64,000 nucleotides of DNA from Streptomyces sp. NBC_00513 (GCF_041431415.1 NZ_CP107845.1:6758001-6822000); one strand, 5' to 3'; numbered from the stretch's first letter, positions 1-8,766 are shown. A program made the numbers and translations. The notes: generated by a model not told the origin, from the sequence alone.

Positions 1-755
1 AACACGGGCTGCGCCTGTGGCACCTGACCGTGTTGGCACTGCTGTCCGACCTCGGCCCGCAGTCCAAGGGCACCCTCGCGACGCGTCTCGACATGAACGC
101 CAGCGATCTCGTCAAGATCGTGAACGACCTGAACCGCGCCGGCCACGTCGACTGCACCCGCGACACCGAGGACCGCCGCCGGGTCGTCGTGGACCTCACG
201 GAGAACGGTCGCGCCGCGCTGAGTCGCCTCAACGCTGACATCGCGTCCGCCGACGAGGAGTTCCTGAGCCCCCTGAGCGCCCCCGAGCGCGCCCAACTCG
301 GCTCCCTGCTCCGCCGCGTGCACCGACACTTCGACACCACCCCGTCCCACACCGTCCACGAGGAATCCGGCGGCCCCGTCGCGAACCCCGCGGCGCCCCA
401 CCGGGCCGGCGTCCGGTCCGTCGAGGCCCTGCGCATCGACTGGAACCGGTCGGCCGAGGAGATCGGCGATCTCGTCCGGGCCCAGTCCCGTTCCTCCACG
501 GCCGCCTACACGCACCACGGCGGGCGCCGCCTGGAGATCCTGGCCGCCACCGTCACGCCGGACCGGTACGACGGCGCGCCCGGCCGCGTGGTGCGCTCGA
601 CCTCCGACGGTCCGGTGATCGTGGCGGGATCGGACGGGCGGTCCGCGCCGGGCCGGGGGCTGGCGCTGCGGCGGGTCCGGACCGAGGACGGTACCGAGAT
701 GTCGGCGAGCGAGTACTTCGATCCGCAGCCGGGTGGACTGACGACCGAGAGCTGA
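1..755 (+). CDS. MarR-family regulator fused to a formyltransferase C-terminal-like domain (5' truncated)
   Basis: The frame is open from the window edge, so the N-terminus is missing. Bases 3-330 encode the second half of a MarR winged helix: a recognition-helix stretch around GTLATRLDMNASDLVKIV and a wing with TRDTEDRRRVVVDLTENG. A normal MarR protein would end near base 340. This frame continues about 135 codons. From about base 411 the product resembles the C-terminal, tRNA-binding domain of methionyl-tRNA formyltransferase: RIDWNRSAEEI, LVRAQS, RRLEILAA, GAPGRVV, GPVIVAGSDG, ALRRVRTEDGTEMSASEYF. No formyltransferase catalytic domain is present. MarR proteins are usually dimeric ligand-responsive DNA-binding regulators. 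What the extra domain binds is unknown. The fold assignment of the tail is by pattern only. Confidence 0.8.
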   Translation, partial: HGLRLWHLTVLALLSDLGPQSKGTLATRLDMNASDLVKIVNDLNRAGHVDCTRDTEDRRRVVVDLTENGRAALSRLNADIASADEEFLSPLSAPERAQLGSLLRRVHRHFDTTPSHTVHEESGGPVANPAAPHRAGVRSVEALRIDWNRSAEEIGDLVRAQSRSSTAAYTHHGGRRLEILAATVTPDRYDGAPGRVVRSTSDGPVIVAGSDGRSAPGRGLALRRVRTEDGTEMSASEYFDPQPGGLTTES

Positions 756-896
756 ACCGGACCGACCCGGAGACTTCTCCAGGTCCACATCTGCGTGGCT
801 CTTGGCTGTTTGGACAAGCATATGCGGCTTGATGTACGAAACAGGATTGCACATGCAGTATGAAGGGAGGCGTGGTTCCCGGTACAGGAGGAGGCG

Positions 897-1718
897 GTGG
901 CGGTGGCGGTGGACGTCCGTGACGTGCGGGGCGGTGCGGGGGACGTGGACCGCGGCGACATCGGTGCGGGCCACGCGCCTCACCGGCGCCCGGACCCGAG
1001 GATCGCGCAGTTCGTGGCCGACGCCCTCGGCGGTGCGCGCAGGGTGGTCAACGTCGGCGCGGGGGCCGGTTCGTACGAGTCGGCGGCGCGGGCCGTGACG
1101 CCCGTGGAGCCCTCGGAGTCGATGCGGGCACGGCGCGCCGCGGGCCTGCCGCGGGCGGTGGACGCGGTCGCCGAGCACCTGCCCTTCGCCGACGGGGAGT
1201 TCGACGGGGCGATGACGCTGTTCAGCGTCCACCAGTGGTCGGACGTGGGGGCGGGCCTGCGCGAGATGCGGCGGGTCACCCGGGGCCCGGTCGTGGTGCT
1301 GACCTGTGATCCGGAACGGGTGCGCGACTTCTGGTTGTACGAGTACGCGCCCGAGGTCCTCGACACGGAGGCGCACCGGTATCCCTCCATCGGAATGATG
1401 GCCGCGGCTCTGGGCGGTTGTGGGAGTGTGCGGGCGGTGCCGATTCCGTGGGACTGCACGGACGGGTTCAACGAGGCGTACTTCGGGCGTCCGGAGATGT
1501 TGTTGGATCCGGCGGCACGGCAGGCGTGTTCGGCGTGGAGCTTCGTGGACGACGGGGTCCGAGAACGCTTCACGACACGGTTGCGGGCGGATCTGGATTC
1601 GGGGGTGTGGGACGAACGGTTCGGTCATCTGCGGCGTCGGTCGTTCCACGAGGGGTCGCTCGTGCTCGTGCGCGCGACACCGGAATCGGAAGAGGAACAG
1701 TTCCATGGGGGTACCTGA
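897..1718 (+). CDS. Class I SAM-dependent methyltransferase
   Basis: Methyltransf_11-type fold. Motif I reads VVNVGAGAGSYE, the acidic motif II region is VEPSESMRA, and motif III/IV is LPFADGEFDGAMTLFSVHQW. The C-terminal half (DFWLYEYAPEV, IPWDCTDGFNEAYFGRPE) matches small UbiE/COQ5-like methyltransferases of actinomycetes with unassigned substrates. A very strong Shine-Dalgarno, AGGAGGAGG, ends at 894. That is too close to the GTG at 897 and suits the in-frame GTG at 903 (8 nt) better, so translation may begin two codons later. The last 14 bases overlap the M24 peptidase-like gene at 1705, which suggests coupled translation. The substrate is not predictable from sequence. Confidence 0.86.
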   Translation: MAVAVDVRDVRGGAGDVDRGDIGAGHAPHRRPDPRIAQFVADALGGARRVVNVGAGAGSYESAARAVTPVEPSESMRARRAAGLPRAVDAVAEHLPFADGEFDGAMTLFSVHQWSDVGAGLREMRRVTRGPVVVLTCDPERVRDFWLYEYAPEVLDTEAHRYPSIGMMAAALGGCGSVRAVPIPWDCTDGFNEAYFGRPEMLLDPAARQACSAWSFVDDGVRERFTTRLRADLDSGVWDERFGHLRRRSFHEGSLVLVRATPESEEEQFHGGT

Positions 1719-2409
1719 TCGGATGGACGAGCAACTGCGCGCACTGGGCCTGGTGGAGGCGCAACGCAAGGCGGTGGCCCTGTTCGCGGAGGTCGAGGCG
1801 CGGGGTCTGGTCGTGCCCGGCGCCGGTGAACGGGAGGTCAGCGACGGCATCCGGGACCTGGCCAACGAGATGTTCGGAACCACGAAGCACTGGCACAAGC
1901 GGATCGTCCGCTCCGGCCCGCACACGATGTTCCCCTACCGGGAGAACCCGCCCGACCGGATCATCGGGGAGGACGACATCGCCTTCGCGGACTTCGGCCC
2001 GATCTTCGAGGAGTACGAGGCCGACTTCGGCCGCACCTTCGTCCTCGGCGACGACCCGGTCAAGCATCGGCTCCGGGACGACCTCGCCCGGGTGTTCGCG
2101 GAGGGCCGGCAGGCCTTCCGCGAGGATCCCCACATCACGGGCAAGCGGTTGTACGCGGCCGTGGAGCACTCGGCGGCCGAGGCCGGCTGGACGCTCGGCG
2201 GCTGGCACGCGGGACACCTGGTGGGGGAGTTCCCGCACGAGCTGATCGACGGCGCCAAGGTGGAGTCCTACGTGACCCCGGACAACGACCATCCGCTGCG
2301 CCGCACCGACCGGGCCGGGTGGCGCTGCCACTGGATCCTGGAGGTTCACCTGGTGCACGGGCCGGGCGGCTTCGGAGGCTTCCACGAACAGCTCCTCGAC
2401 CTCGCGTAG
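1705..2409 (+). CDS. M24 family metallopeptidase-like protein (aminopeptidase P/creatinase fold)
   Basis: A 234-residue single-domain pita-bread protein. All five dinuclear metal ligands of the family can be placed: D96 and D107 (FADFG, EADFGRTF), H171 (AGHLVG), E213 (WILEVHLVH) and E228 (FHEQLLDL). It lacks the N-terminal creatinase domain of full aminopeptidase P, so it resembles the short Xaa-Pro aminopeptidase-like actinobacterial proteins. ATG 1705 was chosen because GAGGA at 1693-1697 lies 7 nt upstream and the gene overlaps the methyltransferase by 14 bp. An alternative ATG is at 1723. Intact ligands suggest a catalytically competent hydrolase acting in the cytoplasm (no signal peptide). 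The substrate is unknown. Confidence 0.86.
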   Translation: MGVPDRMDEQLRALGLVEAQRKAVALFAEVEARGLVVPGAGEREVSDGIRDLANEMFGTTKHWHKRIVRSGPHTMFPYRENPPDRIIGEDDIAFADFGPIFEEYEADFGRTFVLGDDPVKHRLRDDLARVFAEGRQAFREDPHITGKRLYAAVEHSAAEAGWTLGGWHAGHLVGEFPHELIDGAKVESYVTPDNDHPLRRTDRAGWRCHWILEVHLVHGPGGFGGFHEQLLDLA

Positions 2410-2489
2410 GCCCCCTCGCGCGGTGGTGGTCATCGAGCTGACGCCCCTCGCGGACGGACCGCCGGGGCCGCCCACGGCGACGGAGGGGC

Positions 2490-2816
2490 TCAGGGACGCG
2501 GGGAGAGTTCGGCCATGGCGCTCCAGCCCTGGCCGGGCACCTCGACGTTGATGATCTCCGGGGTCGAGGCGATGGCACCGGCCAACGTCTCCATCCCGGC
2601 CTTGAAGTGCTCCGACGCCACGTGCGCGGCCCCCGCCTCGGCATCGGCGAAGGCCTCCAGCAGGGTGTACTTGTTCGGGTCGTCGACGCTGCGCGACCAG
2701 TCGTAGAACAGGTTGCCCGGCTCCGCGCGGGTGGCCCGGGTGAAGTCGTCGACGAGCGTGAGCCAGTCGTCGCTGTGCTCCGGACGGACGTCGAACCTGA
2801 CGGCTATGAAGATCAT
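2490..2816 (-). CDS. Antibiotic biosynthesis monooxygenase (ABM) domain protein
   Basis: 108 residues with the ABM dimeric alpha+beta barrel pattern: MIFIAVRFDVRPEHSDDWL, TRAEPGNLFYDWSRSVDDPNKYTLLEAFADAEAGAAHVASEHFKAG. The family includes quinol monooxygenases (YgiN type) and cofactor-free heme or polyketide oxygenases, and many members have no proven activity. The start is ATG at 2816, with an in-frame GTG two codons upstream. The gene converges on the M24 gene, and no clear terminator hairpin is visible in the 80-bp gap. The IclR gene upstream is on the same strand 169 bp away, so co-transcription is possible but not evident. Confidence 0.86.
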   Translation of the reverse strand: MIFIAVRFDVRPEHSDDWLTLVDDFTRATRAEPGNLFYDWSRSVDDPNKYTLLEAFADAEAGAAHVASEHFKAGMETLAGAIASTPEIINVEVPGQGWSAMAELSPRP

Positions 2817-2985
2817 GGGCACCAGCCTGGCACCCGATGCCCGCCACCGCACGCGGGACCGGCCCGCTTTCCGACAGGCTCGGAAAGCGGCGCCCCGACA
2901 GCCGCGGAACGAGACCCCGGCGCCGCCCGAGCCCCACGGCCCGGGAACCCGGCCGCCCGCGCCGCCCGCGAACCGGCCGGCAGCC

Positions 2986-3726
2986 TCAGAGCAGGCCCGC
3001 CGCGCGGGCGAGCGCGCCCCGGACCTCCTCGGGGCGCCGCCGGTACTCCCGGGTCGGCAACGACACCGACAGCGCGTGCACCGCGTCGTCACCCCGGGGC
3101 CGCTCCGCCGGCAGGGCGACGGCCACACAGGTGTACACGGGGTCGGCCTCGCCCACCGAGACGGCGTAACCCTGCCCCCGCACCCGGGACAGCTCCGCCT
3201 CCAGCGACTCCGCGCTGGTGATGGTGGCCGCGGTCAGGCGTGCCATGCCGTGTTCCGTGAGGTAGCGCCGGCGCAGCGTACGGGGGAGCTCGGCGAGCAG
3301 CGCCTTGCCGTGCGCGGTGGCGTGCGCACGCGTCTCCCGCCCCGGCGTGAAGGGGTTCTCGGTGTCCGTCACGGGAGCCGTCGTGTCGACCACGGTGATC
3401 AGCCCGCCGCGGTACGCGGTGTAGTACGCCTCCGCGCCGGTGGCCCGGCGCAGTCGCGCCAACACGTCGCCGACGCCCGGCGCCGGCTCCAGGTGCCGCA
3501 GGTAGCTGCGGTGCAGCCGGGGAATCAGCGGCCCCAGCGCGTAACCGCGCGCCGTCCTTACGAGGTGGCCGCGCTCCGTGAGCGGCGCCAGGAGGTGGTA
3601 GACGGTCGAGAGGGAGCACCCCGTCCGGCGGGCCAGTGCCTTGGCGCTGACCGGCCCGTCCGCGTCGGCCACCGCGTCGAGGAGGGCCAGCGCCCGATCG
3701 ACGGACTGCGGACCGTGGTGCGGCAT
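2986..3726 (-). CDS. IclR family transcriptional regulator
   Basis: 246 residues. The N-terminal winged helix (about 5-65) reads SVDRALALLDAVADADGPVSAKALARRTGCSLSTVYHLLAPLTERGHLVR, and the IclR effector domain follows (about 80-246: AYYTAYRGGLITVVD, HATAHGKALLAELP, LEAELSRVRGQGYAVSVGE, AVALPAERP). ATG at 3726. IclR proteins typically control aromatic or carbon-compound catabolism from nearby divergent promoters. Here the facing gene is the PP2C phosphatase 228 bp away, and the same-strand gene downstream is the ABM protein. The target is not determined. No inverted repeat stands out upstream. Confidence 0.92.
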   Translation of the reverse strand: MPHHGPQSVDRALALLDAVADADGPVSAKALARRTGCSLSTVYHLLAPLTERGHLVRTARGYALGPLIPRLHRSYLRHLEPAPGVGDVLARLRRATGAEAYYTAYRGGLITVVDTTAPVTDTENPFTPGRETRAHATAHGKALLAELPRTLRRRYLTEHGMARLTAATITSAESLEAELSRVRGQGYAVSVGEADPVYTCVAVALPAERPRGDDAVHALSVSLPTREYRRRPEEVRGALARAAGLL

Positions 3727-3954
3727 GGCGGGTTCCCCGGGGGCGAATGGCGACGTACGAGACCTCCCGACCCTACGCCGGCGGGCCCGCGCCCCCGCCG
3801 CCCCGTCGGAGGGCCCGGCCACCGGATCGGCGGACCAGCGGCTGCCGGTTCCGCGCGGTGGAGGGAGGATGGAACCCACCCGGCACGCGTGCGTGGGAAG
3901 GGAGCGGGCCCAACCGCTGACCTCCGGGCCAGGTGGTGGGAAGGAGCGGCCGGC

Positions 3955-6036
3955 ATGAGCAGTGCTGATGCCGTTCCCCCCGGTTCCGGCGAGTCCGGCG
4001 ACGCGTTCTTCGCGGAACCGGGCGGGCTCCTGGACGACCTCGGCGTCGCGGCGGTGCTGCTCGACGACATCGGGCGGATCGCGCTGTGGAGCCCACAGGC
4101 CGAGGAACTGTTCGGTTACACGGCGCAGGAGGCCCTGGGCCGCTTCGCCGCGCAGCTGCTCGTCGGCGAGGAGCAGCGCGACCACGTCGTGGCCCTGTTC
4201 GCGGCGGTGATGGCGGGCGGCGGGCCGTGGGCCGGCGTGTTCCCGGTGTCGCACAAGGACGGCAGCACCCGGTTGGCGGAGTTCCGCAACATGCGACTGG
4301 AAGACGCCCGGGGCAAGACGTACGCCCTGGGCATCGCCTCCGACCGGACCGTGCTGCGGCGCGTGGAGCGCAGTCTGGCGCTGTCCCTGGGGCTGGTCGA
4401 GCAGTCCCCGATAGGCCTCGCCGTCATGGACACGGACCTGCGCTACGTCCTGGTCAACCCGGCGCTCGCGCGGATCAACGGAATCCCGGCCGAGGAACAC
4501 CTCGGCCGGTACCTCCACGAGGCGCTCCCGCTCCTGGACTCGGGCCCCCTGGAGGCGGCCATGCGCGAGGTCCTCGACGACGGCGTCCCCCAGCTGAACC
4601 GGCTCACCACCGGCCACACCCCGGCCGACCCCGGCGACGAGCGCGCCTGGTCGGTCTCGCTCTACCGGCTGGGCGACTCGGTGGGCCGGGCGATCGGGGT
4701 CGCCGCCTCCGTCGTGGACGTCACCGAGCAGCACCGGACCTCCCGGGCCGTCGCCCTGGCCCGGCAACGCCTCGCCGTGATCGCCGACGCGTCCGTACGC
4801 ATCGGCACCACCCTCGACCTCGACGTGACGGCCCGCGAACTGGGCGACGTCGCCGTCCCGGAACTCGCGGACCTCGCCACCGTCGACGTGCTCGACAGCA
4901 TCCTCAGGACCGACAAACCCCCCGAGGACCCGCACGCCGACACCGTGCAGTTCCGCGCCCTCGCCGTCACCGCCGCCCGTCCCGGCCCGGCCACACTGGC
5001 CGTCGACCCGGTCGGTGAACTCGCCCGCTACGACGCCACCCGCCTGGTCACCCAGTGCGTGCTCACCGGCCGGGCCATCCTCGTGCGGCAGGTCACCGAC
5101 CAGGAGCTGGTCGGGATCGCCCGGAACCCCGAGGCCGCGGCCCTGCTCGTCGAGGCCGGGCTGCACTCCTACCTCGCGGTGCCCCTGACCGCCCGCGGGG
5201 AGGTCATCGGCGTCCTCGGCCTCCAGCGCACCAGCAACCCGACGCCCTTCGACCACGACGACGTCCTGCTCGCCGCCGAACTGGCCGCGCGGGCCGCCGT
5301 GTGCATCGACAACGCCCGCTGGTACCAGCGCCAGCGCCGGGCCGCCCTCACGCTCCAGCGCCACCTGCTGCCCCAGGAACCCACCGTCACCCCGGGCCTG
5401 GAGATCGCCTACCGCTACCAGCCCGCGGCTGCCGTCGGCGAGGTCGGCGGTGACTGGTTCGACGTCATCCCGTTGCCCGACGACAAGACCGCGCTCGTGG
5501 TCGGGGACGTCATGGGCAGCGGCATCAACGCGGCCGCGACCATGGGGCAGCTGCGCACCGCGGCCCGGACGCTGGCCGAGCTGGACCTCGACCCCGCCGC
5601 CGTGCTGACCCGACTCGACCACACCACGACCGGCCTCGGGCACACCATGGCCACCTGCGTCTTCGCGGTCTACGACCCGCACGCCAACCGTTGTCGGATC
5701 GCCACCGCCGGTCACCTGCCGCCCGTTCTCGTCCGCCCCGGCCGCGACCCCGAACTGCTCGACCTGCCCACCGGGGCACCGCTGGGCGTCGGCGGCGTGC
5801 AGTTCGAGGCCACCACGTTCGAACTCGGCTTCGGAGACGAGCTGGTCTTCTACACCGACGGGCTGGTCGAGACCCGGGACGAGGACATCGACGTGCGCCT
5901 GCGGGCCCTCACGGCCCTCCTCGCCGACCCGGAGCGCCCCCTGGAGGAGACCTGCGACGTGCTCCTGGGCGCCCTGCGCCACCCCGACGACCGCGACGAC
6001 GTGGCCCTGCTCATCGCCCGCACCCGCCCGCGCTGA
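3955..6036 (+). CDS. PAS-PAS-GAF-PP2C (SpoIIE/RsbU-type) serine phosphatase
   Basis: 693 residues. PAS 1 covers about 25-130 (LDDIGRIALWSPQAEELFGYTAQEALGR), PAS 2 about 145-255 (VMDTDLRYVLVNPALARINGIPAEEHLGR), GAF about 270-455 (LHSYLAVPLTARGEVIGVLGLQR) and the SpoIIE phosphatase about 475-690. Metal-binding aspartates are visible at D500 (GGDWFDV), D518 (GDVMGSG) and D682 (DDVALL), with ATAGHLPP and YTDGLVE between. Such proteins dephosphorylate anti-anti-sigma factors in partner-switching pathways. Streptomyces encode dozens, and the cognate anti-anti-sigma factor is not in this window. No HATPase_c kinase module is fused, unlike some paralogues. ATG 3955 is preceded by AAGGAG (3941-3946). 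No transmembrane segment is present. Confidence 0.95.
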   Translation: MSSADAVPPGSGESGDAFFAEPGGLLDDLGVAAVLLDDIGRIALWSPQAEELFGYTAQEALGRFAAQLLVGEEQRDHVVALFAAVMAGGGPWAGVFPVSHKDGSTRLAEFRNMRLEDARGKTYALGIASDRTVLRRVERSLALSLGLVEQSPIGLAVMDTDLRYVLVNPALARINGIPAEEHLGRYLHEALPLLDSGPLEAAMREVLDDGVPQLNRLTTGHTPADPGDERAWSVSLYRLGDSVGRAIGVAASVVDVTEQHRTSRAVALARQRLAVIADASVRIGTTLDLDVTARELGDVAVPELADLATVDVLDSILRTDKPPEDPHADTVQFRALAVTAARPGPATLAVDPVGELARYDATRLVTQCVLTGRAILVRQVTDQELVGIARNPEAAALLVEAGLHSYLAVPLTARGEVIGVLGLQRTSNPTPFDHDDVLLAAELAARAAVCIDNARWYQRQRRAALTLQRHLLPQEPTVTPGLEIAYRYQPAAAVGEVGGDWFDVIPLPDDKTALVVGDVMGSGINAAATMGQLRTAARTLAELDLDPAAVLTRLDHTTTGLGHTMATCVFAVYDPHANRCRIATAGHLPPVLVRPGRDPELLDLPTGAPLGVGGVQFEATTFELGFGDELVFYTDGLVETRDEDIDVRLRALTALLADPERPLEETCDVLLGALRHPDDRDDVALLIARTRPR

Positions 6037-6265
6037 CCCCGTCGCCCTCCCCGCCCCCGTCGCCCTCGCTCACGACCCCGCCTTTCCCGTTCGCGGAACT
6101 CGTCCCCCACCGAGAACACCCCGCCCCGGGGGCCGCCCGCCTCGCCCGGCCACGCGTACGTGAAGACCTGCTCGCACCTCATCGCGCGAGCATCGCCGCT
6201 TGAGCCGCGCGGGACCGGGCAGGTGCCAGGCCGGAGGACCGAAACGACGGCGAAGGAGTGGTTCC

Positions 6266-6625
6266 ATGTCCGGCGACGTATGGGGATACCGCGAGACGTC
6301 GGGCCGCTTGCGGGACATCGACCTCACCGGTTTCAAGGTCGAGGCGACCGACGGCCACATCGGCAAGGTGGACAAGCACTCCGACGTGGTGGGCGCGTCG
6401 TACCTCGTCGTCGACACCGGCCACTGGATCTTCGGCAAGGAGGTCCTGCTGCCCGCCGGCACGGTCACGCGGATCGACCAGGAGGAACAGCGGATCCACG
6501 TGGACCGCACCAAGGCGCAGATCAAGGACGCGCCCGAGTTCGTCAGCGACCGACACCTCACCGACGCGGAGTACCACCGTCAGGTCGGCGCCTACTACAC
6601 CGGCGGCCCGGAACACCGCGCCTGA
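6266..6625 (+). CDS. PRC-barrel domain protein
   Basis: 119 residues. The N-terminal two thirds matches the PRC-barrel beta fold: DIDLTGFKVEATDGHIGKVDKHSDVVGASYLVVDTGHWIFGKEVLLPAGTV, then DQEEQRIHVDRTKAQIKDAPEF. Stand-alone PRC-barrel proteins are common in Streptomyces stress regulons. Their role is mostly unassigned, with RNA- or protein-binding suggested. AAGGAG at 6253-6258 supports ATG 6266. The gene sits 230 bp behind the phosphatase gene, so it probably has its own promoter. No catalytic residues are expected. Confidence 0.82.
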   Translation: MSGDVWGYRETSGRLRDIDLTGFKVEATDGHIGKVDKHSDVVGASYLVVDTGHWIFGKEVLLPAGTVTRIDQEEQRIHVDRTKAQIKDAPEFVSDRHLTDAEYHRQVGAYYTGGPEHRA

Positions 6626-6688
6626 CCCGCCGGCGCGGCACACGCCGCATACCCGGGCCGCACGGCTCCTCGGAGCCCGTGTCGGGCC

Positions 6689-6922
6689 TCACTCCGGCCG
6701 GCGGGCCACCACGGGGTACTCGGGGTCCTGCTGACCGCCCGAGGCCAGCATCCTGACCTCGCCCTGATCGCTGATCTCCGCGCGAATGATCCCGGTCTCG
6801 TCGGCGTACACGGGATGACCACCCGGTCCCGCCTGCGAGGTCCGCGAGACGAGGACCTTGTCCTGCGCCCGCCCCCCGTCCTCGCCGCTCCGGAACACCA
6901 GCTCATACCGGTCCTCGTCCAC
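6689..6922 (-). CDS. Small conserved Streptomyces protein (probably DUF6296-like)
   Basis: 77 residues, acidic and soluble: begins MDEDRYELVFRSGEDGG and contains GPGGHPVYADETGIIRAEISDQGEVRMLASGG. I recall short Streptomyces proteins with the same YELVF...GGHPVY.D.TGI.RAEISD core, annotated DUF6296. That assignment is from memory. No function is known. It converges on the PRC-barrel gene. Confidence 0.72.
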   Translation of the reverse strand: MDEDRYELVFRSGEDGGRAQDKVLVSRTSQAGPGGHPVYADETGIIRAEISDQGEVRMLASGGQQDPEYPVVARRPE

Positions 6923-7027
6923 CGCACCTCCCGATCCGTGCCGCCGTCGGCCGTCCCTCCATGGGAAGTCCTCACCCCCGCCGCGTCCATTTCACTGCGG
7001 CGATTGGCCCAGAGGGACGCCCACCGA

Positions 7028-7066
7028 CCGGGGAAACGAGCCGGGGAAACGAGCCGGGGGAACGAC
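7028..7066. repeat. Three tandem 13-bp repeats
   Basis: Units CCGGGGAAACGAG, CCGGGGAAACGAG and CCGGGGGAACGAC lie head to tail between the 77-aa protein gene and the DUF5997 terminator. No function is apparent. Confidence 0.6.
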
Positions 7067-7100
7067 CGGAGATCCGGTCGCGGAACCGGCCCGACACGGA

Positions 7101-7130
7101 AACAGCCCCGGACCGTGGTCCGGGGCTGTT
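7101..7130 (-). terminator. Hairpin terminator downstream of the DUF5997 gene
   Basis: Perfect 14-bp inverted repeat AACAGCCCCGGACC / GGTCCGGGGCTGTT with a minimal centre, 26 bp past the stop codon of the DUF5997 gene. There is no long U tract, as is usual in Streptomyces. Confidence 0.7.
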
Positions 7131-7155
7131 CGAGGCGGTGCGGCGTGCCGGGGGC

Positions 7156-7560
7156 TCAGCCCTCCGGCTGCTCCTGCTGCGCCTGCTTCTGCGCGTTCTT
7201 CTCCTTGATGCGGACCGTCTCCTTGCGGACCTCGGCCTGCGTGGCACGCTCCTTCTGCAGCCACTCGGGGGCCTCGTTCTTCAGCGCCTCGATCTGCTCC
7301 GTGGTGAGGGCCTCGGTGACCCCACCCCGGGCGAGACCGGCGATGGAGACGCCCAGCTTGGCCGCGACCACCGGCCGGGGGTGCGGGCCGTTGCGGCGCA
7401 GCTCCTGGAGCCACTCGGGCGGATCGGTCTGCAGGGCACCCAACTCGCTGCGCGAAACGACACCCTCCTGGAACTCGGCGGGGGTGGCTTCGAGGTACAC
7501 ACCCAGCTTCTTCGCCGCGGTCGCGGGCTTCATGGTCTGGGCGGTCTTGTGCGACGTCAT
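7156..7560 (-). CDS. DUF5997 family protein
   Basis: 134 residues, highly charged C-terminus. The core KPATAAKKLGVYLEATPAEFQ, DPPEWLQELRRNGPHPRPVVAAKLGVSIAGLARGG, TEQIEALKNEAPEWLQKERATQAEVRKE matches DUF5997 as I remember it. Two similar segments (LGVYLEATP...DPPEWLQELRR and LGVSIAGLA...EAPEWLQKER) suggest an internal duplication. The ATG at 7560 faces the GTG of the LysR-type ligand-binding gene across 58 bp. This divergent pairing appears conserved in Streptomyces, so a functional link is plausible. The function is unknown. Confidence 0.86.
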   Translation of the reverse strand: MTSHKTAQTMKPATAAKKLGVYLEATPAEFQEGVVSRSELGALQTDPPEWLQELRRNGPHPRPVVAAKLGVSIAGLARGGVTEALTTEQIEALKNEAPEWLQKERATQAEVRKETVRIKEKNAQKQAQQEQPEG

Positions 7561-7606
7561 GGAGTCAAGAGTATCGAGCGTGTGCACCACCTCTGACCAC
7601 GGCCGG

Positions 7607-7612
7607 TAACCT
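7607..7612 (+). promoter_or_regulatory. Putative -10 box of a leaderless transcript
   Basis: TAACCT ends 6 nt before the GTG at 7619 and there is no Shine-Dalgarno, the arrangement expected when transcription starts at or next to the start codon. Confidence 0.45.
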
Positions 7613-7618
7613 GGCCCG

Positions 7619-8419
7619 GTGACAGGCTCGGAAGTACCTCCCTCGTTCCGGCTCGCCTACGTTCCGGGGGTGACACCCACCAAGTGGGTGCGGATCTGGA
7701 ACGAACGCCTGCCCGGCATCCCGCTGACCCTCGTCGCGGTCGCCCCCGCCGCCGCCCCCGACGCGCTGCGCGCCGGCGAGGCGGACGCCGGATTCGTCCG
7801 GCTGCCGATCGACCGCACGGACCTCAGCGCCATCCCGCTCTACACCGAGACCACGGTCGTCGTGATCCCCAAGGACCACCTGGTGGCGAGCGCCGAGGAG
7901 GTGTCCACCGGGGACCTGGCCGACGAGATCGTGCTGCACCCCCTCGACGACACCCTCGACTGGGACACCCTGCCGGGTCGGCCCGCGATCGAGCGACCCG
8001 CGACGACGGAGGACGCCGTCGAGCTGGTGGCCGCGGGCATCGGCGTACTGGTCGTCCCGCAGTCCCTCGCCCGCCTGTACCACCGCAAGGACCTCACCTA
8101 CCGGCCGCTGACGGGCGCCCCCGAGTCGCGGGTGGCGCTCTCCTGGCCCGAGGAGGAGACCACCGACCTGGTGGAGGAGTTCATCGGCATCGTCCGCGGA
8201 CGGACCGTGAACAGCTCCCGGGGCCGCTCCCTGGCAGCCCCCGCGCCCGCGCCGGCGCAGCCGAAGGGCAAGCGCCCGGCGCCCGGCGGAGGCGCACGGG
8301 GGGCCGGCGGCGGCAAGACCGGCGGCAAGAACCCGCGCGCTGGCGGCGCGCCCAAGGGCGGCAAGGGCGGCGCCGCGGGCAAGGGCGGCGGCAAGCGCGG
8401 CAAGCCGCGCGGCCGCTAG
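7619..8419 (+). CDS. LysR-type substrate-binding domain protein lacking the HTH
   Basis: 266 residues. It begins directly with the periplasmic-binding-like effector fold of LysR regulators ([76 protein letters not shown]). The usual 60-residue N-terminal HTH is absent, and upstream lies the divergent DUF5997 gene, not a lost HTH. Residues about 208-266 form a low-complexity Gly/Lys/Ala tail ([18 protein letters not shown]) with high positive charge that could contact nucleic acid or ribosomes. It may act as a ligand-sensing partner of DUF5997, which is inference from position only. GTG 7619 lacks a Shine-Dalgarno. Confidence 0.85.
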   Translation: MTGSEVPPSFRLAYVPGVTPTKWVRIWNERLPGIPLTLVAVAPAAAPDALRAGEADAGFVRLPIDRTDLSAIPLYTETTVVVIPKDHLVASAEEVSTGDLADEIVLHPLDDTLDWDTLPGRPAIERPATTEDAVELVAAGIGVLVVPQSLARLYHRKDLTYRPLTGAPESRVALSWPEEETTDLVEEFIGIVRGRTVNSSRGRSLAAPAPAPAQPKGKRPAPGGGARGAGGGKTGGKNPRAGGAPKGGKGGAAGKGGGKRGKPRGR

Positions 8420-8433
8420 CAGCGGGCGCCCAC

Positions 8434-8766
8434 GTGCTCGTCGCCCGCTCGGTCGGCCTGTTCCTCGCGGCCGCCCTCTTCGAGATCGGCGGAGCCTGGC
8501 TGGTGTGGCAGGGCGTCCGGGAGCACCGGGGCTGGGCGTGGATCGGCGCGGGCGTGATCGCCCTCGGCGTCTACGGCTTCGTCGCCACCCTCCAGGAGGA
8601 CGCGAACTTCGGCAGGATCCTCGCCGCGTACGGCGGGGTCTTCGTCGCCGGCTCGCTGATCTGGGGCATGGTGCTCGACGGCTACCGGCCGGACCGGGCG
8701 GACCTGATCGGCGCCTGCCTCTGCCTCGCCGGCGTCGCCGTGATCATGTACGCCCCCCGGGGCTGA
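8434..8766 (+). CDS. UPF0060/YnfA family small membrane protein
   Basis: 110 residues with four predicted transmembrane helices: [98 protein letters not shown]. This is the YnfA/UPF0060 signature, related to small multidrug-resistance transporters. The transported substrate is unknown. GTG 8434 is 14 nt after the preceding stop, so the two genes are probably co-transcribed. Confidence 0.92.
   Translation: MLVARSVGLFLAAALFEIGGAWLVWQGVREHRGWAWIGAGVIALGVYGFVATLQEDANFGRILAAYGGVFVAGSLIWGMVLDGYRPDRADLIGACLCLAGVAVIMYAPRG

Noticed and set aside
2986..5982. A nearly 1000-codon open frame on the strand opposite the PAS/GAF/PP2C gene
   Set aside because: It is the antisense of a gene with clear domains. 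Only its last part (2986-3726) is a real IclR gene. GC-rich codon bias produces such antisense frames throughout the window.
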